DNA of 64,000 nt from contig JABZLB010000001.1 of NCBI GenBank assembly GCA_015256945.1, positions 1 to 64,000 on the forward strand, in the 5' to 3' direction. Source of the stretch: Prevotellaceae bacterium. GTDB taxonomy: Bacteria; Bacteroidota; Bacteroidia; Bacteroidales; Bacteroidaceae. Of this stretch, positions 9,470 through 17,148 are shown piece by piece; the first letter of the stretch is position 1; each line of letters begins with the position of its first letter. Below the pieces are notes generated by a model, which was not told the DNA's origin, did not search any database, and was given only the letters and a program-made list of their open reading frames with translations. Position numbers and translations under genes: made by a program.

Positions 9470-9850
9470 CTATTGTATGGCCCGTGCCATGCTGTTGCCG
9501 GCCCAAAGACCCACAAAACCCAGAGCCACACTGGCGCCCACGTAGAGGACCATCAGCAGCATGCTGCCGTCTTTGCCGAGCGAGGCGCTCTCGTTTACGA
9601 AGGTTGAGAACGTGGTAAAGCCTCCGCAGAACCCTGTGGTAAGCAACAGTTTTGTTGCAGGTGTCATATATCCGCCCCCGTAGTTCAGAGCCGAAAAGAA
9701 GCCTATCAGCAGGCAACCCGTAACGTTTACCACAAATGTGCCCAGCGGAAACGGCATTGCCACAAGCGTTTGCAGGGCTTTCGATACCACAAAACGGGCG
9801 CCGCCGCCCATAAAGCTGCCTGCACCCACAATAAAAAATTCCTTTAACAT
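9470..9850 (-). CDS. crcB: Fluoride exporter CrcB/Fluc
   Basis: Small inner-membrane fluoride channel that works as a dual-topology dimer and lowers cytoplasmic fluoride. The 126-residue protein has four hydrophobic segments and the family motifs: GGGARF near the N-terminus, GTFVVNVTGC in TM2 with the conserved Asn, and TTGFCGGFTTFSTF in TM3 with the paired Phe residues of the fluoride path. Length is typical. The ATG at 9850 places the start directly before the first membrane helix (MLKEFFIVGAG); the frame is open further upstream but the extension is polar and unlike the family. The gene stands alone. I looked for a fluoride riboswitch in the 130 nt upstream and found no convincing one. Confidence 0.93.
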   Translation of the reverse strand: MLKEFFIVGAGSFMGGGARFVVSKALQTLVAMPFPLGTFVVNVTGCLLIGFFSALNYGGGYMTPATKLLLTTGFCGGFTTFSTFVNESASLGKDGSMLLMVLYVGASVALGFVGLWAGNSMARAIQ

Positions 9851-9983
9851 AACCTTTTTATTATAAGCAAGAATCCGTCGTTGCGCCGCACCCTGCTGCC
9901 CGTAACCGTTTGCTGTGGTGCGCCTGCCGTCGCCATGGGCCTCTGCGGCCACCATGATGCCACCCGGTTACCGACAAAAGAAA

Positions 9984-10015
9984 GAGCCCCTTACCCGTTT
10001 AAACGGAAGGGGCTC
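9984..10015 (-). terminator. Hairpin between rubrerythrin and crcB
   Basis: The stem GAGCCCCTT / AAGGGGCTC encloses a second self-complementary CCGTTT/AAACGG core with a 2-nt bulge. On the minus strand it is followed by TTTCTTTTGT, fitting a terminator 380 bp downstream of the rubrerythrin gene. The DNA between 10016 and 10393 is AT-rich, with poly-pyrimidine tracts at 10310-10393 and no gene visible. Confidence 0.65.
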
Positions 10016-10393
10016 AACCTTAAAGAGACTGAGCTGCGCAGCCTATTGAACCATTGTTGTTACCAAAATACAACCTCCTGAACCTTATCACGGACCGGCC
10101 GTTGCCGCCTATTGAGAGGATATAACTTTTATGATCTAATTTAAAATCTATTAAAATCATATAAATTGATATTCAAAACGGTGACTCACGTCAACGAAAT
10201 TGCGCAGCTTTTATTTCCTGTCTATCTTACTTTACTTTCAAAAATTCCAGAATTCTCAGGCTGAAAGAGCAGGTATTCATCCGGCAAACTTTTCATTTCA
10301 AAAGCTCAAAGGCCTATTTTTAATTCTTTAATTTTTTACCTTTTTACTCTTAATCGCCTCTTTTTAATTTTTTACTTTTTTACCTTTTTACTT

Positions 10394-11047
10394 TTAATAG
10401 TTTTCCGGATTAATCTGGAAGAAGCTCTGCGGATGGTCGCAAACGGGACACTTTTCGGGTGCATACTTGCCTACACATATATGTCCACAGTTGCGGCATT
10501 GCCAGATAGTGTCGCCCTCGCGTGAGAAAACAACCTTGTCATCTATGTTTTGAAGCAGCTTGCGATAGCGCTCTTCGTGCTTCTTTTCAACAGCACCTAC
10601 GCCGCGAAACTTGGCTGCAATACCCGGGAAACCTTCCTCTTTGGCTACCTTTGCCATGTCAGCGTACATATCAGTCCACTCATAATTCTCGCCGTTGGCA
10701 GCGTCTTCGAGGTTGGCCGTTGTTGTAGGGATAGCGCCGTCGTGTAAGAATTTGAACCACATTTTAGCGTGTTCCTTTTCGTTACGCGCCGTTTCTGTAA
10801 ATATATCAGCTATCTGCTCGTATCCGTCTTTCTTTGCCTTTGATGCGTAATACAGGTATTTTGTATGAGCCTGACTTTCGCCGGCGAATGCAGCTTTCAG
10901 GTTTGCCTCCGTCTTTGTACCCTTTAATTTAGAGAGGTCCTGCTCCTGAAACTTGTCAGCTTTCGAATGGCATATTGGACATTCCTCAGGTGCTTCAGTT
11001 CCCTCATAAACGTAACCGCATACGGTGCAAATAAATGTTTTCTTCAT
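10394..11047 (-). CDS. Rubrerythrin with rubredoxin-like domains at both ends
   Basis: Cytoplasmic non-haem di-iron peroxidase that protects anaerobes against hydrogen peroxide. The 217-residue protein has an N-terminal rubredoxin-like Fe site (CTVC at 7-10, CPIC at 23-26). A ferritin-like di-iron four-helix domain follows, with the E-x2-H-type motifs FAGESQAHTKYLYY and ETARNEKEHAKMW. A second rubredoxin-like site closes the protein (CRNC at 184-187, CPVC at 200-203). Classical rubrerythrins (~190 aa) carry only the C-terminal site and reverse rubrerythrins only the N-terminal one, so this combined layout is a longer variant. A TATCTTTG -7 element lies at 11094-11101. The gene is monocistronic. 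Confidence 0.95.
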   Translation of the reverse strand: MKKTFICTVCGYVYEGTEAPEECPICHSKADKFQEQDLSKLKGTKTEANLKAAFAGESQAHTKYLYYASKAKKDGYEQIADIFTETARNEKEHAKMWFKFLHDGAIPTTTANLEDAANGENYEWTDMYADMAKVAKEEGFPGIAAKFRGVGAVEKKHEERYRKLLQNIDDKVVFSREGDTIWQCRNCGHICVGKYAPEKCPVCDHPQSFFQINPENY

Positions 11048-11220
11048 AATGCCTTTTGTAACTTTTTGTATAACTTAATTAACTTCTCTGTTGCAAAGAT
11101 AGGTAAATGGTTTAATATGCAGGGGTTTTTGACAAAAAAAGATGATAAGTTTAACACTTTACTTTGTAATTTTTACAAAATTTCATCGTAATTGCCTGGT
11201 TTCTATGTCGAAATGTTGAT

Positions 11221-11307
11221 TGTACGGCGGTCGTCAACCGTGCTGTTGACGGCCGTCATACAACGCATTCGACGGTCGTCAGCAACGTTGCTGACGGCCG
11301 CCGAACA
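11221..11307. repeat. Double-palindrome element, copy 2
   Basis: Second member of the ~86-bp family, starting TGTACGGCGG and ending GACGGCCGCCGAACA. Two stem-loops are spaced about 45 bp apart. It lies 5' of the rubrerythrin gene and 3' of the BtuG-like gene. The rest of 11048-11468 contains the rubrerythrin promoter and GC-rich sequence without a gene. Confidence 0.8.
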
Positions 11308-11468
11308 ATAACTCTTACACAACAAAGGCACATGCCTCACAGGATTATTCCTGCAGGTTAAGGGCGTTAATCACCCTGCCTTATATCGTTATGTGCCGGG
11401 GAAGAACATACCGGGTGTAACCCGCGGGCAACCTTTCGGCGAACCCCCGGCGCGTACACCTCGTGGAA

Positions 11469-12716
11469 TTACAGAATAACCTTGCGCCCGTTGTGGATAT
11501 AAATACCGTGCTCAGGACGGTTTACACGACGACCCTGCAGGTCGTAGTAGTAGCCGTCGGCGGCTTTTTCCGATGCAGGCCTTACGATATTGATGCCTGT
11601 TGCCACGGGAACACCGGTCTGTGGCAGGGCTGCCATGTGCGAAGGACCAATGTAAGTATCCAGTCCGTCAATAACCGTCTGCCCGTCTTTTGTATAGCCG
11701 TATATCTTGCCTGCGGCGCCGTATGTGCGCGAATCGGTAACATAGATGTTGCGTGTATAGGGCGAAACGTAAACGCCATAGGGATTTTGCAGCGCGTTTA
11801 TCTTTGCCGTTACGTCGTCGTTGTATATTTTATCGGTTACGGTAGCGGTGCGGGGGTCGAGGGTTTTCAACACCACCGACGAGCCGCCGCTGTAATTAAA
11901 GCTCGTGCCCACGATGTAGAACAGCTCGCCGTCGGTTGTATTGTTGGTAGAAGCAAAGTCGAATGTCTTCACCTCTTCGGTTTCGAGGTTCAGCAATACC
12001 GTTGCCGCAGGCACATCAGTATAGTTGCCTGCCGCATTGATAAGCATGTACTTGCCTGCCAGCGACGTGTTGCCGTAGAGGTTCTTCTTGCCAGTTTCAA
12101 TATTCTTGATGAAAGTCATCGATGCCGCGTCAACCACACTTACGGTCGATTCGTGGCTGTGTGGTTCCTGAAAACTGTAGCCGCCGCTGTTGGCTACATA
12201 CAGTTTTCCCTTGTAAATGCTGATGCCTTCAGGCTCCCATCCCACCTCGCAGGTGCCGACAATCTGATGTGTACGCACATCAATTTTGGCTACAAAGCCC
12301 TTGGTAAACGTTTTTCCGTCACACTGATGGGCATACGATGTAACGTAAAGATAACGGCCGTCGGTAGCCATTTTGCGGTTGTTGGGCACGTCTTCAGTGG
12401 CTCCGCAGGCCGTGCCGTCGGGGTGGATGAACTGGATAATGTTCGACCAGTTTACGCAAACAGCCAGCAACGTGTCGTTAATCTGGATGAGGTCGTTCGG
12501 CGTGTCGCCCAGTTTCTTGCCGTTTACCTGCCTGAACCATTCGTTGGTAAGCGTGCGCGTGTTGCCGTCGTAGAACGATAGCTGTCCGTTATCCTGCTGC
12601 CATCCGCCTTCATCGCAGAAGATGAGACTCTCTTTCTGTGGGTCAGACGTCTGGCCCTGAGCGTGAAATACCGGTGCCACAAGCACCAGTGCAATTGAAA
12701 GTAATTGTTTAATCAT
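11469..12716 (-). CDS. BtuG-like seven-bladed beta-propeller with C-terminal sorting-type tail
   Basis: A 415-residue secreted YncE/DUF5074-type beta-propeller. In Bacteroides, BtuG is a surface propeller of this kind that binds cobalamin tightly and passes it to BtuB. Here the gene directly follows a BtuB-like receptor under a B12 riboswitch, so the same role is inferred. Visible features are a type I signal peptide (MIKQLLSIALVLVAPVFHAQG), repeated propeller blades (DGRYLYVTSYA, YKGKLYVANSGGYS, YTRNIYVTDSRTYG), and the C-terminal YDLQGRRVNRPEHGIYIHNG. That tail resembles the type IX secretion-like tails common in Prevotella. There is no lipobox cysteine, unlike the lipoprotein BtuG, so anchoring would differ. 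A hairpin (12764-12789) sits between it and the receptor gene. Confidence 0.75.
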   Translation of the reverse strand: MIKQLLSIALVLVAPVFHAQGQTSDPQKESLIFCDEGGWQQDNGQLSFYDGNTRTLTNEWFRQVNGKKLGDTPNDLIQINDTLLAVCVNWSNIIQFIHPDGTACGATEDVPNNRKMATDGRYLYVTSYAHQCDGKTFTKGFVAKIDVRTHQIVGTCEVGWEPEGISIYKGKLYVANSGGYSFQEPHSHESTVSVVDAASMTFIKNIETGKKNLYGNTSLAGKYMLINAAGNYTDVPAATVLLNLETEEVKTFDFASTNNTTDGELFYIVGTSFNYSGGSSVVLKTLDPRTATVTDKIYNDDVTAKINALQNPYGVYVSPYTRNIYVTDSRTYGAAGKIYGYTKDGQTVIDGLDTYIGPSHMAALPQTGVPVATGINIVRPASEKAADGYYYDLQGRRVNRPEHGIYIHNGRKVIL

Positions 12717-12763
12717 GTTGTGTTGTTTTAATATTGACGAATAAAATGTGTTGTTCTCTATAC

Positions 12764-12789
12764 TCAGAAGCCCTGTGCCGGGCTTCTGA
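12764..12789 (-). terminator. Intercistronic hairpin in the cobalamin operon
   Basis: A perfect 10-bp stem (TCAGAAGCCC / GGGCTTCTGA) with a 6-nt loop lies between the receptor stop and the start of the BtuG-like gene. It lacks a T-run on the minus strand, so it may be an mRNA-processing or stabilising hairpin or a leaky terminator rather than a full stop. Confidence 0.6.
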
Positions 12790-12793
12790 TTCT

Positions 12794-14707
12794 TTATAAA
12801 TCAGCGCGCACCGTTGTCATAAACCGGCGGCCCGGCATGGGCCATCGCACAATCATTTCGTAGGGCTTGTTGAACAGGTTCTGGCATTCGGCCTCTAAAG
12901 TAAACCGCCGCCAGGTGTACGAGGCTTTGACATCGGTGCAGTTGTAGGCTGCAAGGGGCGGATCAAGACTGTTTTGTATGGTCCAGTAACGGCTGCCCAC
13001 GTACATATCAGACAGCGTGGCCGTCAGCCCCTTCCACCTGAACGTGTAAACGGCCGTGAAGCTGAGGCGCGGCGAATAGGCAATGAGGTCGTTATAATCG
13101 CTGCCTCCCGGATTCGTCCGGTTGCGGTCGTCCTGCCACGTTGCCGACAGCATGAGGCTGTGCCTGCGCAAGGTTGCCGTTGCCTGCGCGTTGATACCGA
13201 GGCAGCGTGTTGAGCCATAGTTGAGCATGGTCCACTGTAATGTGCCGCGCCCGGGCAGGCAGACGATGCGGTCGGTAATGGTATTGTAGTAGGCATCGGC
13301 CTGTAACGACAGCCACGAGGCGGTGTAGGAGGCACCCAAATCAAGCTGCCGGGTGTATTCGGGACGCAGGTTCCGGTTGCCTACAAGCACATAATACAGG
13401 TCGTTGAGCGTTGGCGCGCGAAACACGCTTTTGTAGAAAGCCCTCAGCGTCAGGCTGCCCAGGCTGTACGATACCAGCGCATCCCATGTTACACGGTTCA
13501 GCGGTTTCGACGCCCCATGGCGGTGGTCGGCTACGTGTGTAAACAGCATCGTGCCGTTCATACTGAGGTTTTGCACGCGCCAGAAGGCAGAAAGCGACGA
13601 CTTGCTGTCCATACGGTACACGTAATGAAACTGTTTCATATCGCTCATGAGGTCGCTCCAGCGCAGGTCGGTCGACGCCGAGGCCGACACATTGCGCCAT
13701 GCCCACGACGCGGCCACGGCCGAGTAGGCATCCTGTTGATGGTAGCGTGTGTTGGCGTGTACGCTGATATTCCAGGGATAATCTGACCGGTAGTGCAGGT
13801 GGTCGTTGGCATATTTCAGAATGGCCCTGATGCCGAATGCGCCGAATTGCTGCCTGTACGAGAGCTGCGTAAAGAAGTTCCGGTCCCACTCACGGCCTAC
13901 ATCCGAGTATTTGTCCGTCAGTCTGCGCACCACACCGCCGGGCAGTCCGCGCTGTGACATATAATAATAGGTGTGCATTTGCAGCGGACCGGTAAAGGCT
14001 GCAGCCTCAACACGAAACTGGTCGATGTCGCCGTTGCGTCGTATGCCCGTAGTATCTTCATACTGGGTATGGTAGCGGAAGGGATAGTTGCCGTCGCTGT
14101 GCGAATACTGTGCGTCGATAAAGCCAAGCCTTTTAAAGCTCCACGTGGCCGCAACACGATGTGTATTGAACGAGCCTGCGCCGTACGCGGCCGTAAACGA
14201 CGAGCTGTCGGGACGGTGAGTATATAGGTAAACGGTTGATGCCGAGGCGTATTCGCTGGCCATCATCAGCAGTTCGGTTTTGTTGGCATTGAACAGAGAT
14301 ACCGACTCGAGCGTGGAAAGCGAATACTTTCCCAGGTCAACCGTGCCGTTTTGTGCATTGGTAACGCGCACACCGTCAATGTAAACGCCCACATGCTGCG
14401 AGCCCATCGACCGCACGTTAACGGTTTTTTGTCCGCCCAGGCCGCCGTAATCCTTAATCTGTACGCCTGCCATGTATTTCAGTGCATCGGCTATACTGCC
14501 CGAGGCTATGCCCTCGAGCTGTGCCCGTATCATCGTCTGGTGGGGCGTCTGGTTGCGCTGTGCCGTGGCCACCACCTCGTGCAGGCGGTACGTGCTGTCG
14601 GTAATGTGGCGCACAGTATCGCATACGGCAGCCGTGGCCACAACGCCATGCAGCACTGCGACCAGCATAAAGATAAAACGAAGGGCATGCCGTTTGCCTG
14701 TCATCAT
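12794..14707 (-). CDS. btuB: BtuB-like TonB-dependent cobalamin receptor
   Basis: Outer-membrane TonB-dependent receptor, 637 residues, with an N-terminal signal peptide. A TonB-box-like LHEVVATAQR and the plug domain follow (YMAGVQIKDYGGLGGQKTVNVRSMG, YIDGVRVTNAQNGTVDLGKYSL), then a 22-strand-type barrel with the conserved FRAPTLNDLYY and NLRPE. It lacks the SusC-type N-terminal CarboxypepD_reg domain and has the shorter length of vitamin or metal receptors. Cobalamin is inferred from the B12 riboswitch 60 nt upstream and the BtuG-like partner downstream. Start: MM at 14707/14704; either ATG gives the same signal peptide. No BtuCDF-type ABC transporter genes lie nearby. Confidence 0.88.
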   Translation of the reverse strand: MMTGKRHALRFIFMLVAVLHGVVATAAVCDTVRHITDSTYRLHEVVATAQRNQTPHQTMIRAQLEGIASGSIADALKYMAGVQIKDYGGLGGQKTVNVRSMGSQHVGVYIDGVRVTNAQNGTVDLGKYSLSTLESVSLFNANKTELLMMASEYASASTVYLYTHRPDSSSFTAAYGAGSFNTHRVAATWSFKRLGFIDAQYSHSDGNYPFRYHTQYEDTTGIRRNGDIDQFRVEAAAFTGPLQMHTYYYMSQRGLPGGVVRRLTDKYSDVGREWDRNFFTQLSYRQQFGAFGIRAILKYANDHLHYRSDYPWNISVHANTRYHQQDAYSAVAASWAWRNVSASASTDLRWSDLMSDMKQFHYVYRMDSKSSLSAFWRVQNLSMNGTMLFTHVADHRHGASKPLNRVTWDALVSYSLGSLTLRAFYKSVFRAPTLNDLYYVLVGNRNLRPEYTRQLDLGASYTASWLSLQADAYYNTITDRIVCLPGRGTLQWTMLNYGSTRCLGINAQATATLRRHSLMLSATWQDDRNRTNPGGSDYNDLIAYSPRLSFTAVYTFRWKGLTATLSDMYVGSRYWTIQNSLDPPLAAYNCTDVKASYTWRRFTLEAECQNLFNKPYEMIVRWPMPGRRFMTTVRADL

Positions 14708-14761
14708 GATGCCTGTTGATATTGAAAATGACGTCCGTAATCCCGCAGACGCGTGTAATCA

Positions 14762-14958
14762 TGCAATGGCAGGTCTTCTGACTTGTTCTGAAAAGGACAA
14801 TCCGGTCTTCCCGACATGTAAAAACCCTGACGGCTTTACGTTCAGTGACCACAATTGAATTGCCCTGAAAAAGAACTCACAGCTACGGGTATAGTTGCCG
14901 GTTTGCGCGGCATTCCCATCTTAGCCTTACGGAATTGTATCCCGTTAAGGAACCATTG
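14762..14958 (-). ncRNA. Cobalamin (B12) riboswitch
   Basis: On the minus strand, reading 5' to 3', the element shows GGGAATGCCGCGCAAACC, CCCGTAGCTGTGA, the B12-box variant GTCACTGAACGTAAAGCC, GGGAAGACCGG and the closing AGTCAGAAGACCTGCC. This is the conserved order of the cobalamin riboswitch. The last block (14768-14784) ends about 60 nt before the receptor start, where it can act on translation or termination. A TAACTTTG promoter at 14966-14973 starts the leader. The outer boundaries are approximate. Binding of adenosyl- or another cobalamin form cannot be told from sequence reading. Confidence 0.92.
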
Positions 14959-14965
14959 CGTGCTG

Positions 14966-14973
14966 CAAAGTTA
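14966..14973 (-). promoter_or_regulatory. -7 element of the riboswitch-controlled operon
   Basis: TAACTTTG followed by C on the minus strand, a few bases upstream of the riboswitch, places the transcription start at the 5' edge of the aptamer. The region 14974-15078 also holds the oppositely directed TATCTTTG (15016-15023) for the next gene. Confidence 0.65.
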
Positions 14974-15078
14974 CGAAATTAGTCACCGAAAAGCCTGTAA
15001 TTTGTAATTTTTATATATCTTTGTGCTTGATAATCGCAGGCTTAAATCTTATATTTTTTACTTAAATCATTTGATATT

Positions 15079-16236
15079 ATGCGGCTTTCTCGTATTTTTC
15101 TATTGCTATTTTTGTGTGGTTTTTCGTTGTTGGCTCACGCCCAATCCATAGTGTGCCATGTTACAGGACGTGTGGAAGACCCCAAGGAAAAGTATGTTTT
15201 AATATTTGAAGATTTCGATGCCCTTCGCGCAGATCGATTTATAAAGGTGCCCATTAGGAACGGACGCTTCATCTGTGACATTCAAACCCAACAGCCAAAA
15301 TGTTATACGGTGGTTCTGGAAAGCGAATATGAGAAGGGTAGTATGCGCGTTGCCGACTTTATTATTGAGCCTGCTGATGTGCACATTACCATACCGCGGG
15401 CTACCGACGAGGGCGACGACGTTATACGCATATCCTCACGAGGCCCCGAAAACACGATGGCCATGGAGTACATTGCTTTCCGCGACTCGCTTTTCAAAGC
15501 CTATGAACCTCGGCTCCAGAGCCTTGAAGCAACGCCGCCCGCCGCTGCCGACACGTCGCGTGAAGAGCGTGCAATGGGGCAGAGTACGAGAGAAAAATAC
15601 GATAAATTATATGATGAGATGGGTCTTAAAAAGGCTGAATGGCTGGCCGAACATCCGTCATTCTATTCTCTTTCGCGCATTTATCGTGACCTTAAAGCCT
15701 TTACACCTCCGCAGACAAGGGCGAGAATGATAGAAGTTTATTACAATTTGTTAGCCAACTTATTCCCTCAACACCCTTACCATTCGACAATTCTAAACGA
15801 GGCTGCTGCCGCACAGCTCAAGCCTGGCTTCCGTTATATCGATTATATTGTGCCTGATGGACACGGAAATGATGTCATGCTTTCATCGCTGTACAAGGGT
15901 AAACTCATCTATATTGACCTGTGGGCGTCATGGTGTGGCCCTTGTAGGAACCATGCAAAATCGCTAATTCCTGTTTACAATAAATATAAAGACCGCGGCT
16001 TCCAAATCATATCCTTTGCACGAGAAATGAAAGAAGGTGCAATGGAAACGGCTGCAGCGCACGATGGTTATCCTTGGACGTCAACGGCAGAAATCAACGA
16101 TAAGTATAAAATTTGGGAACAAAATGGTGTGAGAAGCACCGCAGGCGGAGGCTATCTTATAGATGAACACGGTATTATTCTGGCGGTTTATCCCAGTGCT
16201 GAGGAGCTGGAGGCGATACTAAAGCGACGATTATAA
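15079..16236 (+). CDS. TlpA-like thiol-disulfide protein with DUF4369-type N-domain
   Basis: A 385-residue exported protein. The signal peptide MRLSRIFLLLFLCGFSLLAHA is followed by a beta-rich domain resembling DUF4369 (about 22-110) and a helical linker. A C-terminal thioredoxin fold carries WASWCGPCRNH (Cys286, Cys289) and the later cis-Pro region GVRSTAGGGYLID. Such proteins in Bacteroidota act in the periplasm or at the envelope as disulfide oxidoreductases; the substrate is unknown. The usual Thr/Val-cis-Pro appears replaced by Thr-Ala-Gly (STAGGGY), so the active-site loop looks atypical. A TATCTTTG promoter lies at 15016-15023. The gene precedes a small lipoprotein gene that has its own promoter. 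Confidence 0.88.
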   Translation: MRLSRIFLLLFLCGFSLLAHAQSIVCHVTGRVEDPKEKYVLIFEDFDALRADRFIKVPIRNGRFICDIQTQQPKCYTVVLESEYEKGSMRVADFIIEPADVHITIPRATDEGDDVIRISSRGPENTMAMEYIAFRDSLFKAYEPRLQSLEATPPAAADTSREERAMGQSTREKYDKLYDEMGLKKAEWLAEHPSFYSLSRIYRDLKAFTPPQTRARMIEVYYNLLANLFPQHPYHSTILNEAAAAQLKPGFRYIDYIVPDGHGNDVMLSSLYKGKLIYIDLWASWCGPCRNHAKSLIPVYNKYKDRGFQIISFAREMKEGAMETAAAHDGYPWTSTAEINDKYKIWEQNGVRSTAGGGYLIDEHGIILAVYPSAEELEAILKRRL

Positions 16237-16270
16237 GATGGTACAAGCCCGTTTTTTAAAATTAAATACT

Positions 16271-16278
16271 TACTTTTG
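16271..16278 (+). promoter_or_regulatory. -7 element for the small lipoprotein gene
   Basis: TACTTTTG fits TAnnTTTG and lies 60 bp before the start codon, separating this gene from the preceding thioredoxin-like gene as its own transcription unit. Confidence 0.5.
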
Positions 16279-16338
16279 CATCATCCGTTTCAAAGCAAAG
16301 CGGAAATAAAAACTTTCAAAAAATAATTCTTTTCAATT

Positions 16339-16758
16339 ATGAAGAAGTATCTTTTCCTATTGATGGCCATCGCAGGTATGGCGTTCACATTTGCAAGCTG
16401 CTCGTCAGACGATGACGAAGCAAAGGGTAATCCGCTCGTGGGTACATGGATTTCGTTCGATTACAACATCAACGACACCATTACATTCAGCAAGGATGGA
16501 ACAGCAATAGAACACGCAGGAAAGGCCGATGGCTCTGCACTTTCGCGTTCGAAAGGCCATTATTCGGTAGCAGGAAACAAGCTGACGCTTCACTGGACAA
16601 GCGGTTTGAAGTGGGATAAAAGCAACAAACGCTGGACGGCCATTGCTGATCCCGACGAAACAAACATCATTACCTTTGAACTCAAAGGCAAAATTCTAAA
16701 GTTTGTTGCAATGGAAGGCGAAACCGATTATCCGGTTGCAACATTCAAAAAACAGTAG
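16339..16758 (+). CDS. Small surface lipoprotein with lipocalin-like fold
   Basis: A 139-residue lipoprotein: signal peptide ending FASC (Cys21), immediately followed by SSDDDEAKG, a strong acidic export signal for surface display. The remainder, starting NPLVGTWISFDYNINDTITFSKDGTA, has the GTW start and alternating beta-strands typical of lipocalin-like domains (DUF5640/DUF4923-type). The ligand is unknown and no partner gene adjoins. It ends before a 390-bp block of inverted repeats separating it from the convergent glutamine synthetase gene. Confidence 0.75.
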   Translation: MKKYLFLLMAIAGMAFTFASCSSDDDEAKGNPLVGTWISFDYNINDTITFSKDGTAIEHAGKADGSALSRSKGHYSVAGNKLTLHWTSGLKWDKSNKRWTAIADPDETNIITFELKGKILKFVAMEGETDYPVATFKKQ

Positions 16759-16763
16759 TTCTT

Positions 16764-17140
16764 CGCGGGTACAAGCCCATTGTTACGGTCGCTCGTGCCC
16801 CTTGTTACGGTGGTACAAGCCCCCTAAGTTAGGGGGATGGGGGTCTGAACAATGGCTCACTCCCCAAAAATATCAATACTTTAGAAACATAAACACCACC
16901 CCTCCACATTTTATTCCCTCATGAAAAACAGGCTTTTTTGTATGTAAGATAACAATCATTGCATACAAAAAAGCCTGTTAAGTTTATATGTTACAAGGGG
17001 CGTTCAGACCCCCTGCCCCCTAACTTAGGGGGTGCGAGCGACCGTAACAAGGGGTGTGTAAACGGTGGTTCAGACCCCCTGCCCCCTAACTCAGGGGGCA
17101 CGAGCGACCGAAACAGGGGGCTTGTACCACCGTAACAAGG
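16764..17140. repeat. Nested inverted-repeat block between convergent genes
   Basis: Words such as GTTACGGTCGCTCGTGCCCC, GGTGGTACAAGCCCCCT and GGGGGTCTGAAC on the left (about 16769-16850) recur as reverse complements on the right (about 17000-17140). There, two near-identical ~70-bp copies stand in tandem. Each copy contains the palindrome CCCCCTAACTTAGGGGG. A perfect 18-bp hairpin (16927-16944 with 16962-16979) lies at the centre. The whole block can fold as one large cruciform or terminator. No gene is visible in it. Confidence 0.8.
16927..16979. terminator. Bidirectional terminator hairpin
   Basis: An 18-bp perfect stem, AACAGGCTTTTTTGTATG with its complement, encloses a 17-nt loop between the convergent lipoprotein and glutamine synthetase genes. 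The stem itself contains T6/A6 runs, so termination from either side is likely. Confidence 0.75.
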
Positions 17141-17148
17141 CGTGCGAA

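Noticed and set aside
9851..9980. Fluoride riboswitch upstream of crcB
   Set aside because: Words such as GGCATCATGGTGG are reminiscent, but the conserved order of the crcB motif and its pseudoknot could not be found.
11463..12581. 372-codon plus-strand frame opposite the BtuG-like gene
   Set aside because: It is a shadow of the minus-strand propeller gene, without family features, promoter or proper composition.
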